Origin: Roseomonas gilardii
GTDB taxonomy: Bacteria > Pseudomonadota > Alphaproteobacteria > Acetobacterales > Acetobacteraceae
DNA: 64,000 nt
Direction: 5' to 3'
Assembly (NCBI RefSeq): GCF_001941945.1
Contig: NZ_CP015583.1
Location: 4,116,501-4,180,500 of the forward strand
In this document: piece after piece, positions 44,895-53,105 of the stretch
How the letters are laid out: each line of letters opens with the position of its first letter
How positions within the stretch are numbered: the first letter of the stretch is position 1
Notes under the pieces: model-generated
Told to the model about the DNA's origin: nothing
The model's database searches: none
Seen by the model: only the letters and a program-made list of their open reading frames with translations
Made by a program: the position numbers and the translations under genes

Positions 44895-45971
44895 TCACAC
44901 CCGGATGCGGTTGGTCGGGACGATCCGTTTCCAGGCGGGCAGGAAACGGCGCCAGAGCAGAGCATCGTGCTGGCGCTCCGGCAGGCCGGTGGCGATCCGG
45001 GCGATCTGCGCGCGGCTGAGCGGCGAACGCTCGCAGAAGAAGGGCGTCGGCGTGAATCGCGAGAAGTAGCCGTAATAGAGGGCCGAGCGGTCGCTGCGCA
45101 CCGGGGGCCGGCCGCGATGGTAGTTCTCCGCCGTTTCCGCGATCACCACCGTGCCACGGCGGCCGGTGCAGGTGCGGATGGCCTTCTCCATGTTTCCCGG
45201 ACCGATCCGCCGCTCCAGCTCCGCCTGGGGCAGGATGGCGCCCCGCCCTGGCCCGCCCAGGGATTCACGGAAAGCAGGGTGGACGATCTCGAAAGGGCCG
45301 TCCTGGGGGCCTACATCGGTGATGTAGACGGCGATCTTCAGCATGCGCCGGTCCTCGCGGTCGCGGTGCCAGATGCGCGGCCCCGCCTCGCGCCCATCGG
45401 CGGGGCTGTAGAAGTGGTCCGGCCCGTCATAGGCCACCGGAAGGCCCAGGTAGTTCTCCACCAGGTCCAGCAGCCGCGTGCCGAGCCCCCATTCCAGGAT
45501 CGCCGGAAAATCCAGCAGGTCCTGCGCCGTGGCGGTAACGGTGTGGCGATGCGCGTGGTCCGGATGGTGGCGCCGCGCCGCGAGCCGCTCGGTCAGGGAT
45601 GTGGCACTGGCCAGCATCGCCGCCGTGCCCGGCAGCCCCAGCTCCTCCAGCGAGGTGACGCATACGCCGTCCCGCAACAGGCTCCCGAGAAGGGCCGCAT
45701 CCCGCGCGGACAGGGCAGGAAGGTGGGGGAGATGGGCGGCGCATGCCCCGGCCCGCGCATCCTCCACGAGCCGATCGGGCCAGGGAAGGCGCAGCGTGCG
45801 GGCGGCGAGTTCGGAGGGTAGGCTGAGGCCATGTTGCCAGACCTTGTCCAGCCAGCGACGCGGACGGCCGCGGCCCCAGGGATGGAGAAGGCCGGCCTGT
45901 CCGGCCGCGGCGGAAGCGGGGCTGAACCCGGCGCTTGGGAAGGCGTGGCTAGGGCTCCGGGCGAGACCCAT
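44895..45971 (-). CDS. PhyH-like 2-oxoglutarate/Fe(II) dioxygenase
   Basis: A 358-residue protein with the Fe-binding pair: His-x-Asp in RIWHRDREDRRMLKIAVYIT (about residue 203), a distal His in ETAENYHRGRPPVR (about 285), and the following Arg that would bind 2-oxoglutarate (SDRSALYYGYFSRF). GPFEIVHPAFRES fits the phytanoyl-CoA dioxygenase superfamily. The substrate is unknown. The first 60 residues are Pro/Arg-rich and poorly conserved in appearance, so a start further downstream is possible. AT-rich DNA lies on both sides. It precedes the efe operon on the same strand but is separated from it by the Fur-like box. Confidence 0.8.
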   Translation of the reverse strand: MGLARSPSHAFPSAGFSPASAAAGQAGLLHPWGRGRPRRWLDKVWQHGLSLPSELAARTLRLPWPDRLVEDARAGACAAHLPHLPALSARDAALLGSLLRDGVCVTSLEELGLPGTAAMLASATSLTERLAARRHHPDHAHRHTVTATAQDLLDFPAILEWGLGTRLLDLVENYLGLPVAYDGPDHFYSPADGREAGPRIWHRDREDRRMLKIAVYITDVGPQDGPFEIVHPAFRESLGGPGRGAILPQAELERRIGPGNMEKAIRTCTGRRGTVVIAETAENYHRGRPPVRSDRSALYYGYFSRFTPTPFFCERSPLSRAQIARIATGLPERQHDALLWRRFLPAWKRIVPTNRIRV

Positions 45972-46276
45972 GATGGCAACCCCTGGTAGAATTTTTGGGT
46001 CGGGAATAAGCCAAACTCTATAAGTCGTCCAAAATTTACAGCAATATCCATATTAAGTAACGAATTTCATGCAGAAGCGAAAGGATCCAGGGAAACAGCC
46101 GAAAAACGGCACGCATGCCGTTTGGCGTCTGTGTCACTTTCCCGCGATTGTACCGTGAGATGGGATTCCGGGGCTGCCGTGACCTGCCGCACCAGCGGGA
46201 ACAGGCGTCCCTTCGTCATGGCCGCAGAGACGGATCGCCCCTGCCGCCCGCGGCCCATGGCGGCTACAGAACCGGC
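45972..46276. other. AT-rich intergenic patch between the dioxygenase and MYG1 genes
   Basis: This 305-bp divergent gap holds the most AT-rich stretch of the window (about 45985-46085: runs such as AGAATTTTTGGG, CCAAAATTTACAGC, ATATTAAG). It is a plausible promoter for the dioxygenase gene and could mark a transferred segment. I see no convincing operator. From about 46130 to the MYG1 start the DNA is GC-rich again without features I can name. Confidence 0.6.
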
Positions 46277-47224
46277 ATGTCCGAACCCCGCCTCCCCCTC
46301 CTCGTCACCCATAACGGCAGCTTCCATTGCGACGAGGCCTTCGCCTATGTCGCGCTGCGCCTCGCCCTGGGCCTGCATGCCCCGGGCCGTGACCATGTCC
46401 TGCTGCGCACCCGCGACGCCAACCGCATTGCCGAGGGCGACGTGGTCTGGGATGTGGGCCTCCTCTACGACACGGCGACGCAGCGCTTCGACCACCACCA
46501 GCGCGGCGCTCCGATGCGGCCGGATGGCACGCCCTTCAGCTCCGCCGGCCTCGTCTGGCAAACCCATGGCGAGGCGGCGGTACGCGCCCTGCTGCGGCCT
46601 GAGGACTCGGGCTTCGCCCCCACCATCGCGGCGGATCTCGACGCCTCCATGGTCCGCTTCATCGACGAGGTGGACAATGGCGTCGCCACCTCGCGCGGCA
46701 GCATGGACCTCGCCAGCCTGGTGGGCGACTGCAACCCCGCCTGGGACGCGCCGGGCGCGGAAGATCAGGGCGCTGAGGACGCCGCCTTCCTGGAGGCCGT
46801 CGCCCTGGTCGAGGCGGTGCTGCGCCGCCGGGTGGAGGCCCAGCGTGCCCGCCTCGCCGCCGACGCGCAGGTGGTGGCGGCACACGCCGCCTCGGCCGAC
46901 CGGCGCATCCTGGAGCTCGACCGCCGCATGCCCTGGAAGAGTGCCGTCTTCCAGCACGACCTGCCGGTGCTCTACGGCATCTATCCGGTGAACAACGGCA
47001 ACTGGATGGTGGACACCATGCCGCCGGAGCCGAAATCCTTCGCCCAGCGGCTACCTCTCCCCGAAGCCTGGGCCGGGCTGCAGGACAAGGATCTCGCCGA
47101 AGCCTCCGGCGTGCCCGATGCCGTCTTCGTCCACCTCCGCCGCTTCATCGGCGCCGCCCGCTCCCGCGCCGGCGCCCTCGCCATGGCCCGCCGCGCCGTG
47201 ACCCTCGGGATGCCGGATGTCTGA
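46277..47224 (+). CDS. MYG1-family (UPF0160) metal-dependent hydrolase
   Basis: A 315-residue DHH-like phosphoesterase/exonuclease relative. THNGSFHCDEAFAYVALRLA near the start and the FDHHQRGAP motif are the metal-binding hallmarks; FIDEVDNGVA supplies a further Asp; and AVFQHDLPVLYGIYPVNNGN with RLPLPEAWAGLQDKDLAEAS near the end are typical of MYG1. Eukaryotic MYG1 is a 3'-5' RNA exonuclease in mitochondria and nucleus; bacterial function is not established. ATG 46277 is chosen. Repeat B2 starts immediately after the stop. Confidence 0.93.
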   Translation: MSEPRLPLLVTHNGSFHCDEAFAYVALRLALGLHAPGRDHVLLRTRDANRIAEGDVVWDVGLLYDTATQRFDHHQRGAPMRPDGTPFSSAGLVWQTHGEAAVRALLRPEDSGFAPTIAADLDASMVRFIDEVDNGVATSRGSMDLASLVGDCNPAWDAPGAEDQGAEDAAFLEAVALVEAVLRRRVEAQRARLAADAQVVAAHAASADRRILELDRRMPWKSAVFQHDLPVLYGIYPVNNGNWMVDTMPPEPKSFAQRLPLPEAWAGLQDKDLAEASGVPDAVFVHLRRFIGAARSRAGALAMARRAVTLGMPDV

Positions 47225-47225
47225 A

Positions 47226-47465
47226 TGGATCTGGCCTGGGAACCGGGAGGCGCTGCCTCCCGGACCCTCTGCTCAGGGGGATGGTATCCCCCCGAGACCC
47301 CGCCATGAGCGCTCCGCGAGGAGGGGGAGCAGGACACCGGTCGCCAAATGGTGCAACGGCGGTCGAAGCCCCCTCCTCGCGGAGCGCTCATAGGGTTCCC
47401 AGGGACCAACGTCCCTGGGCGGGGTGTCCAGAGGGGCAGAGCCCCTCTGGCCTCGGCCCGATCAC
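47226..47465. repeat. Intergenic hairpin-mosaic repeat, family B copy 2
   Basis: Has the same hairpin series as B1: CCGGGAGGC/GCCTCCCGG, GGGGGATGGTATCCCCC, the 23-bp perfect inverted repeat (arms 47305-47327 and 47369-47391) around a diverged 41-bp spacer, CCCAGGGAC/GTCCCTGGG, and CCAGAGGGGC/GCCCCTCTGG. The right end has CCCGATCAC and the left a degenerate GGATCTGGCC. About 30 bp to the right (to ~47490) still resemble the 3' end of efeO. It lies between two same-strand genes. Confidence 0.85.
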
Positions 47466-47495
47466 CCCAGACCCAGCGTGCGGCACAGGTGGGCT

Positions 47496-47511
47496 GGTTT
47501 CACGGGAAACG
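47496..47511. promoter_or_regulatory. Weak parS-like sequence
   Basis: GGTTTCACGGGAAACG matches the inner GTTTCACGTGAAAC with one change at the centre. It lies in the leader of the nuclease gene, next to repeat B2. Only a possible ParB site, because the central CACGTG is broken. Confidence 0.25.
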
Positions 47512-47562
47512 GAGTGGGTGCTGCCTGTTCAGGGCGTGGCGAACGTGGGAAGGGGATGCACC

Positions 47563-48555
47563 ATGTCTCGCTCCGTGATCCGCCGCTGGCGCCTCCTGGT
47601 CCTGCTCCTCCTGCCGGTGCTGCCGCTCTGCGCGCCGCCGGCCCGAGCCGCGGAGGACTGCACGCAGCATCACCCGGATGGCGTCGCGCCGTCTATCACA
47701 CGTCCGGCGCTGGAGCGTGACACCAGCCGCCTCTGCTTCGAAGGGTTCGCCGTCCTCTACAGCGGCGTCTCGCGCACGCCGCTGGCGGTGTCCGAGCACC
47801 TGACCCGCGACCGCATCCAACAGGCCCGCCGGGTCCCGCGCGACGATGCCTTCCATGCGGAGGACCAGTTGCCGGCCGACCAGCGGGCGCGCCTGTCGGA
47901 TTACGCACGCTCCGGCTTCGACCGGGGGCACATGGCGCCCTCTGGCGACATGGCCACGCCCACCTCGCAGCAGGAGAGCTTCTCGCTCGCCAATATCGTC
48001 CCACAGGCGCCGGAATCGAACCGTTGCCTCTGGGAAGGGATCGAGAGCACGGTGCGCGACCTGGCCACCGGGGATGGCGAGGTCTGGGTGGTGACCGGCC
48101 CCGCCTTCGAGGGCGAGAACCTGCGCCGCCTGAACCGGCGCGTGCTGGTGCCGACTTCGCTCTACAAGGCCATCTACCTTCCTGACCGTGGCGAGGCCGG
48201 GGCCTATCTGGCCCCGAACGGGCCGGGCCTGTCCTGGCGTGCGGTATCCCTCGACGAGCTGCGCGACATCGCCGGGATCGATGTCTTCCCCTCCCTCGCC
48301 CCCGCGATCCGCGCCCGGGCCATGGTCCTGCCGCAGCCGAAGCCGAACAACATCCGCGGCAGTTGCGAGGGACAGACCGGTGGACAGGTGGCAAACAGCG
48401 GCACGGCCTCCAACCGCAGCGTCGCCCGTCGCGACGCGCCCGTGGCGACCCCCGCCGGCCCGGGCATCATGGGCAGCCGCCTGACGCTGATCATCGCGGC
48501 GGTGGTGGCCGTGGTGGTTATCCTGTTGCTGGTCCGCGTGCTGGGGCGCCGCTGA
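47563..48555 (+). CDS. Exported, C-terminally anchored DNA/RNA non-specific endonuclease
   Basis: A 330-residue NucA/EndA-type nuclease. The signal peptide is RRWRLLVLLLLPVLPLCAPP with cleavage near ARA/AED. The beta-beta-alpha-metal motif is GFDRGHMAPSGDMAT (catalytic His), followed by the metal-binding Asn region LANIVPQAPESNRCLWEGIE and VWVVTGPAF. Unusually, the C-terminus has a linker of about 45 residues and a strong membrane helix (LTLIIAAVVAVVVILLLVRV) ending in basic residues, so the enzyme should be membrane-tethered and periplasmic. ATG 47563 is used. Confidence 0.9.
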   Translation: MSRSVIRRWRLLVLLLLPVLPLCAPPARAAEDCTQHHPDGVAPSITRPALERDTSRLCFEGFAVLYSGVSRTPLAVSEHLTRDRIQQARRVPRDDAFHAEDQLPADQRARLSDYARSGFDRGHMAPSGDMATPTSQQESFSLANIVPQAPESNRCLWEGIESTVRDLATGDGEVWVVTGPAFEGENLRRLNRRVLVPTSLYKAIYLPDRGEAGAYLAPNGPGLSWRAVSLDELRDIAGIDVFPSLAPAIRARAMVLPQPKPNNIRGSCEGQTGGQVANSGTASNRSVARRDAPVATPAGPGIMGSRLTLIIAAVVAVVVILLLVRVLGRR

Positions 48556-48618
48556 TGGCCTGTCGCACCGGCAAGCCACCGGGGAACGCCCGCTCGTGTC
48601 GTTGAGAGGAGTTGCCGC

Positions 48619-48876
48619 ATGACGAAGCTCAAGCCCTTCGCCGACGACGCCGCCGCCACCGAGATCGGCGGCCTGAAGATCGAGAACGGCCAGGACCGCA
48701 TCGCCCTCTATGGCAGCCTGGACCTGACCCGGGACAAGGAGGGCCTGGCCCTGGCGAAGGAGCTGCACGCGCTGCTCTCCGCTGCCTTGGCGGTGCTGGA
48801 AGGCGAGGCGGAGAAGCTCCCGGACAAGGTCACCACCGGCGAGAATGTGGACGAAACGAAGAACCCCTTCGCCTAA
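48619..48876 (+). CDS. Conserved-looking hypothetical protein, 85 residues
   Basis: Starts MTKLKPFADDAAATEIGGLK and contains IENGQDRIALYGSLDLTRDK followed by a helix (GLALAKELHALLSAALAVLE). It has a good ribosome binding site (GAGAGGAG) 9 bp upstream and a soluble, charged composition. I do not recognise the family; the strand-rich N-terminal half and helical second half look like a small folded domain. It is 63 bp after the nuclease gene, and a dyad begins 40 bp after its stop. Confidence 0.7.
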   Translation: MTKLKPFADDAAATEIGGLKIENGQDRIALYGSLDLTRDKEGLALAKELHALLSAALAVLEGEAEKLPDKVTTGENVDETKNPFA

Positions 48877-48915
48877 TCGCCGGACGCACCACGCGGGGCC
48901 ACGGAAAAGGTTGAT

Positions 48916-48935
48916 TTGACCGGCTGGTTGGTCAA
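48916..48935. promoter_or_regulatory. Dyad operator upstream of the ABC-transporter operon
   Basis: TTGACC-N8-GGTCAA (N8 = GGCTGGTT), a 20-base dyad resembling TetR- or GntR-family operators, 117 bp before the substrate-binding protein start. No regulator gene is adjacent. Role inferred. Confidence 0.5.
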
Positions 48936-49051
48936 TTCTTTCCGCAATCGCCGTCCCCCACGCCCGCCTTCCGTCCAGGACGGGTCCGGCGTAGGGATCG
49001 GGAATGACGCGGCACGGGACCAGAGAATCCCGGCCACAGGGAGCGTAAACG

Positions 49052-50215
49052 ATGTGGAAATATGCCGCCGGCCTCGCGCTGGTGCTCGGAGCTTCCTTCC
49101 CGGCGGCCACGCCCGCCTCGGCGGCCGATCCCGTCCGGGTCGGCGTCACCCTGTCGGAAACGGGGCCGGGCGCCTCGCTCGGCATCCCCGAGGGCAAGTC
49201 GGTGCGCCTGCTGCCCAAGGAGTTCGGCGGCCAGCCGGTCGAGTGGATCATCCTCGACGACGGCTCCGACACCACCCGCGCGGTCGCCAACATGCGCAAG
49301 CTGATCGCCGAGAACCGGGTGGACGCGGTGGTGGGCTCCAGCGTCACCCCCGCCTCCATCGCCATGGTGGAGGTCGCGGCGGAACAGAAGGTGCCGATGA
49401 TCTCGCTGGCCGGCTCCTCCGCCATCGTCTCCCCGGTGGATGAGCGGCGGCGCTGGGTCTTCAAGACCGCGCAGAACGACGCTCTGATGGCGACGGCCGT
49501 GGCCGACCACATGGCCAAGGCGGGCGTGAAGACGCTGGGCGTGATCGCCTTCAGCGATTCCTACGGCGACGGCTGGATGGGCGTGATGAAGCCGCTGCTG
49601 GAGGAACGGAAGATCCGCCTCGTGGCGGACGAGCGCTATGCCCGCTCCGACACCAGCGTCACCGGACAGGTGCTGAAGGTGGTCTCCGCCAAGCCGGACG
49701 CCGTCTTCATCATCGCCGCGGGCACGCCGGCCGCATTGCCGGCGCGCGGGCTCAAGGAGCGCGGCTTCCGCGGCGCGGTGTACCAGACGCATGGCGTGGC
49801 CAATGCCGACTTCCTGCGCGTGGGCGGCAAGGACGTAGAGGGCGAGATCCTCCCCGTCGGCCCGGTGGTGGTGGTGGACCAGCTCCCCGACAGCCACCCC
49901 TCGCGCGAAACGGCACGCAAGTATCGCGACGCCTACGAGGCGGAGAACGGCAAGGGCAGCGTCTCCACCTTCGGCGCGCATGCCTATGATGCCGGCATCC
50001 TGCTGAGCCACGCCATCCCCGTCGCCGCCGACAAGGCGAAGCCCGGCACGCCCGAGTTCCGCGCTGCGCTGCGCGACGCGCTGGAGGGGCTGAAGGGCGT
50101 CGTCTACGTGAACGGCACCGCGACCATGTCGCCCACCGACCATGTGGGACAGGGCGAGCCCTCGCGCGTGATGGTCACCATCCAGAACGGCACCTGGAAG
50201 CTCCTGCCGCAGTAA
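49052..50215 (+). CDS. Branched-chain-amino-acid-type ABC transporter, substrate-binding protein
   Basis: Periplasmic binding protein of the LivK/Peripla_BP_6 type, 387 residues. The signal peptide (MWKYAAGLALVLGASFPAAT) is cleaved near ASA/ADP. The mature protein starts VRVGVTLSETGPGASLGIPE, with DDGSDTTRAVANMRKLI, VVGSSVTPASIAMVEVA, and YGDGWMGVMKPLLEERKI of the two-lobe fold. The ligand could be an amino acid, amide or aromatic compound. It is first in a four-gene operon and followed by a stem-loop that may stabilise its mRNA relative to the permease genes. Confidence 0.94.
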   Translation: MWKYAAGLALVLGASFPAATPASAADPVRVGVTLSETGPGASLGIPEGKSVRLLPKEFGGQPVEWIILDDGSDTTRAVANMRKLIAENRVDAVVGSSVTPASIAMVEVAAEQKVPMISLAGSSAIVSPVDERRRWVFKTAQNDALMATAVADHMAKAGVKTLGVIAFSDSYGDGWMGVMKPLLEERKIRLVADERYARSDTSVTGQVLKVVSAKPDAVFIIAAGTPAALPARGLKERGFRGAVYQTHGVANADFLRVGGKDVEGEILPVGPVVVVDQLPDSHPSRETARKYRDAYEAENGKGSVSTFGAHAYDAGILLSHAIPVAADKAKPGTPEFRAALRDALEGLKGVVYVNGTATMSPTDHVGQGEPSRVMVTIQNGTWKLLPQ

Positions 50216-50225
50216 CGGCACGCCG

Positions 50226-50250
50226 CCCTTCCCCGCTCGCCGGGGAAGGG
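50226..50250 (+). terminator. Intercistronic stem-loop after the binding-protein gene
   Basis: A perfect 10-bp stem, CCCTTCCCCG/CGGGGAAGGG, with a 5-base loop, located 11 bp after the stop. No T-run; more likely an mRNA-stabilising or attenuating structure that lets binding protein exceed permease than a full terminator. Confidence 0.65.
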
Positions 50251-50277
50251 CCGCTCCCCTCCTGACGGAAGACGATC

Positions 50278-51315
50278 GTGGATCTCTCCATCCTCCTGGT
50301 GCTGGTGCAGGACGGGGTCGTAAGCGGCGCCATCTACGCGCTGCTCGCCCTGTCCCTGGTGATCGTCTTCACCGTGACGCGCATCGTCTTCGTGCCGATC
50401 GGCGAATTCGTGAGCTTCGGGGCGCTGACGCTCGCGGTGCTGGAGGCCGGGCAGATGCCGGGCACGGTCTGGCTGCTGATGCTCCTGGGCCTCGCCACCG
50501 CCTTGCTGCGGCTCTGGACCGGGCGGAACCTGCCCCCGGCGCAGCAGGCGCGGCGCCTCGCCATGCCGGTGCTGCTCCCCCTGCTCGCCTGGGGCCTCGC
50601 GCGGCTGGCGCTGGCGCTGGGCGCGCCGCCGCTGGCGATGGTGGCGCTGACGCTGCTGATCGTCGTACCGATGGGCGTCTTCCTCTATGACATCGTCTAT
50701 CGCCCGATGATCCAGGCCAGCGTGCTGGTGCTGCTGATCGTCTCCGTCGCGCTGCACCTGGCGCTGACCGGGCTGGGCCTCGTCTTCTTCGGCGCGGAGG
50801 GCTTCCGCACCGAGGCGCTGTCCGACGCGATGATCGAGATCGGCCCGCTCCTGGTCTCCGGCCAGTCCATCGCCGTGGTGCTGATGACGCTGCTGCTGAT
50901 CGCGGCGCTGTTCCTGTTCTTCGAGCAGAGCCTGCTGGGCAAGGCGCTGCGCGCCACGGCGGTGAACCCGCTCGGCGCCCGGCTGGTGGCGATCTCCCCC
51001 GACCTCTGCGGCCGCACCGCCCTCGGCCTCGCCGCGGCGATCGGCACGGTGAGCGGCATCCTGGTCTCGGCGCTGACCACGATCTACTACGACACCGGCT
51101 TCCTGATCGGGCTGAAGGGCTTCGTCGCCGCCATCGTGGGCGGGCTGGCCAGCTATCCCCTCGCCGCCGCCGGCGCACTGCTGATCGGGCTGGTGGAAAG
51201 CTTCGCCAGCTTCCAGGCCAGCGCCTTCAAGGAGGTGCTGGTCTTCATGATCATCATCCCCGTGCTGCTCTGGCGCTCCTGGCGCATGCCGCAGAGCCTG
51301 GACGAGGAGCACTGA
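50278..51315 (+). CDS. Branched-chain-amino-acid-type ABC transporter permease (LivH type)
   Basis: A 345-residue inner-membrane permease with about eight helices. GVVSGAIYALLALSLVIVFT near the start and GRTALGLAAAIGTVSGILVS near the C-terminus are typical of LivH. GTG 50278 is the start. It is 62 bp after the binding-protein gene and 2 bp before the LivM-LivG fusion gene, so they are cotranscribed. Confidence 0.93.
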   Translation: MDLSILLVLVQDGVVSGAIYALLALSLVIVFTVTRIVFVPIGEFVSFGALTLAVLEAGQMPGTVWLLMLLGLATALLRLWTGRNLPPAQQARRLAMPVLLPLLAWGLARLALALGAPPLAMVALTLLIVVPMGVFLYDIVYRPMIQASVLVLLIVSVALHLALTGLGLVFFGAEGFRTEALSDAMIEIGPLLVSGQSIAVVLMTLLLIAALFLFFEQSLLGKALRATAVNPLGARLVAISPDLCGRTALGLAAAIGTVSGILVSALTTIYYDTGFLIGLKGFVAAIVGGLASYPLAAAGALLIGLVESFASFQASAFKEVLVFMIIIPVLLWRSWRMPQSLDEEH

Positions 51316-51317
51316 GC

Positions 51318-53105
51318 ATGGCCGCCCGCCTCCTTCCCCTCGCCGCCCTGGCGCTCGCCGCCGCCCTGTTGCTCTGGCCTGGGCTGCCCGGCTTCTGGGC
51401 GGTGCTGGCAGGCTATATCGGCATCGCCTCGCTCACCGTGCTGGGCCTCGTCGTGCTGTCCGGCATCGGCGGGCTGATCTCCTTCGGCCAGGCGATGTTC
51501 GTCGGCATCGGTGCCTACACCACCGCGATCCTGACCACGGAATACGGTGTCTCGCCCTGGCTCACCCTGCCGCTCTCGGTGCTGGCGGCGGGGCTGCTGG
51601 CCTGGGGAGTCGGGGCCATCACGCTGCGGCTGCGCGGGCACTACCTCGCCGTCGCGACCATCGCCTGGAACGTCTCCTTCTTCTACCTGATCGGCAATCT
51701 CGATCTCTTCCACCGCTATGACGGCATCAGCGGCATCCCGCCGGTCCCGCTCCCCGGCTTTCCGCTGATCGAGGCGCGGCACTTCGCGCTGCTGGTGCTG
51801 CTCTTCCTGGCGGCGGCCATGCTGCTGACCCGCAACCTGCTGCGCTCGCGCGCCGGGCGCACCATCCGGGCGCTGCGCGGCGGCGCCATGGCGGCGGAAT
51901 CCTGCGGCGTGAACACGCTGAACGCCCGCATCCTGGCCTTCGTCTATGCCGGGCTGCTGGCCGGGCTGGCGGGCTGGCTCTACGCGCATTTCCAGCGCAC
52001 GGTGAACCCCTCCCCCTTCGGGCTGAACACCAGCATCGACTACCTGCTGATGGCCGTGGCGGGCGGCGTGCAGCATATCGGCGGCGCGGTGCTGGGCGCC
52101 GCCATCGTCACCCTGCTGCGCGACCAGCTCCAGACGCTGCTGCCCGCCCTCATCGGCGCCCAGGGGAGCTTCGAGACCATCGTCTTCGGCGCGCTGCTGA
52201 TCCTGCTGCTGCAATTCGCGCCGGACGGTCTCTGGCCCCGCTTCGCGCGCCTCTTCCGCCTCGCCCCGCGCAAGGCCCCCGCCCCCGTTCCCACACTGGC
52301 CACGACGGAGGCCGGGCCCCTGCCCGTGCGGCAGCAGCCGCGCCGGGGCGAGGAGGTGCTGCGCGCCGAGGGGCTGCGCAAGGTCTTCGGCGGGCTGGTG
52401 GCGGTGAACGATGTCGGCTTCGCCCTGCGCGCCGGGGAGATCACCGGGCTGATCGGCCCGAACGGCGCCGGCAAGAGCACCACCTTCAACCTGCTGACCG
52501 GCGTGCTGGCCGCGACGGGCGGGCGCGTCGCCTTCCTGGGCCGCGAGATCGGCGGCCTGCCGGCGCGGGGCGTCGCGCGGCTCGGCATCGCGCGCACCTT
52601 CCAGCACGTGAAGCTGGTGCACGGCATGACCGTGCTGGACAATGTGGCGCTCGGCGTCCACCTGCGCGGTTCCGCCGGGGCGCTGCGCGGCGCGCTGGCG
52701 CTGGACGGGGCGGAGGAGGCGCGGATCTTCGCCGAGGCACGCCGGCAGATCGAGCGTGTCGGCCTCGGCGCCGTGGCGCATCTGGTGGCGAACGAGCTCT
52801 CCCTCGGCCAGCAGCGGCTGGTGGAGATCGCCCGCGCCCTCTGCCTCGACCCTGTGGTCCTCCTCCTCGACGAGCCCGCCGCCGGGCTGCGCCACATGGA
52901 GAAGGACGCCCTGGCGCGACTGCTGGACGGGCTGCGCGACGAGGGCATGACCATCCTGCTGGTGGAGCACGACATGGATTTCGTGATGAACCTCACCGAC
53001 CGGCTGGTGGTGATGAGCTTCGGCGCCGAGCTGGCGCAGGGGCGCCCGCGGGAGATCCAGGACAACCCGGCGGTGATCGACGCCTATCTGGGCAGCGCGG
53101 CATGA
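51318..53105 (+). CDS. Fused LivM-type permease and LivG-type ATPase
   Basis: A 595-residue fusion. Residues ~1-320 are a LivM permease (VLSGIGGLISFGQAMFVGIG, about nine helices); a Pro/Arg-rich linker follows (APRKAPAPVPTLATTEAGPL); residues ~350-595 are a LivG ATPase with Walker A IGPNGAGKSTTFN (near 380), the ABC signature ANELSLGQQRLVEIARAL (near 492; Gly-Gln-Gln in place of canonical LSGGQ), Walker B LLLDEPAAGL, and the switch His in LLVEHDMDF. Fused LivM-LivG proteins are known. The stop overlaps the livF start. Confidence 0.95.
   Translation: MAARLLPLAALALAAALLLWPGLPGFWAVLAGYIGIASLTVLGLVVLSGIGGLISFGQAMFVGIGAYTTAILTTEYGVSPWLTLPLSVLAAGLLAWGVGAITLRLRGHYLAVATIAWNVSFFYLIGNLDLFHRYDGISGIPPVPLPGFPLIEARHFALLVLLFLAAAMLLTRNLLRSRAGRTIRALRGGAMAAESCGVNTLNARILAFVYAGLLAGLAGWLYAHFQRTVNPSPFGLNTSIDYLLMAVAGGVQHIGGAVLGAAIVTLLRDQLQTLLPALIGAQGSFETIVFGALLILLLQFAPDGLWPRFARLFRLAPRKAPAPVPTLATTEAGPLPVRQQPRRGEEVLRAEGLRKVFGGLVAVNDVGFALRAGEITGLIGPNGAGKSTTFNLLTGVLAATGGRVAFLGREIGGLPARGVARLGIARTFQHVKLVHGMTVLDNVALGVHLRGSAGALRGALALDGAEEARIFAEARRQIERVGLGAVAHLVANELSLGQQRLVEIARALCLDPVVLLLDEPAAGLRHMEKDALARLLDGLRDEGMTILLVEHDMDFVMNLTDRLVVMSFGAELAQGRPREIQDNPAVIDAYLGSAA

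Noticed and set aside
45593-46051. ORF of 152 residues starting in the AT-rich patch
   Set aside because: It overlaps the dioxygenase gene in another frame, and only its first 30 residues differ from shadow sequence; no ribosome binding site.
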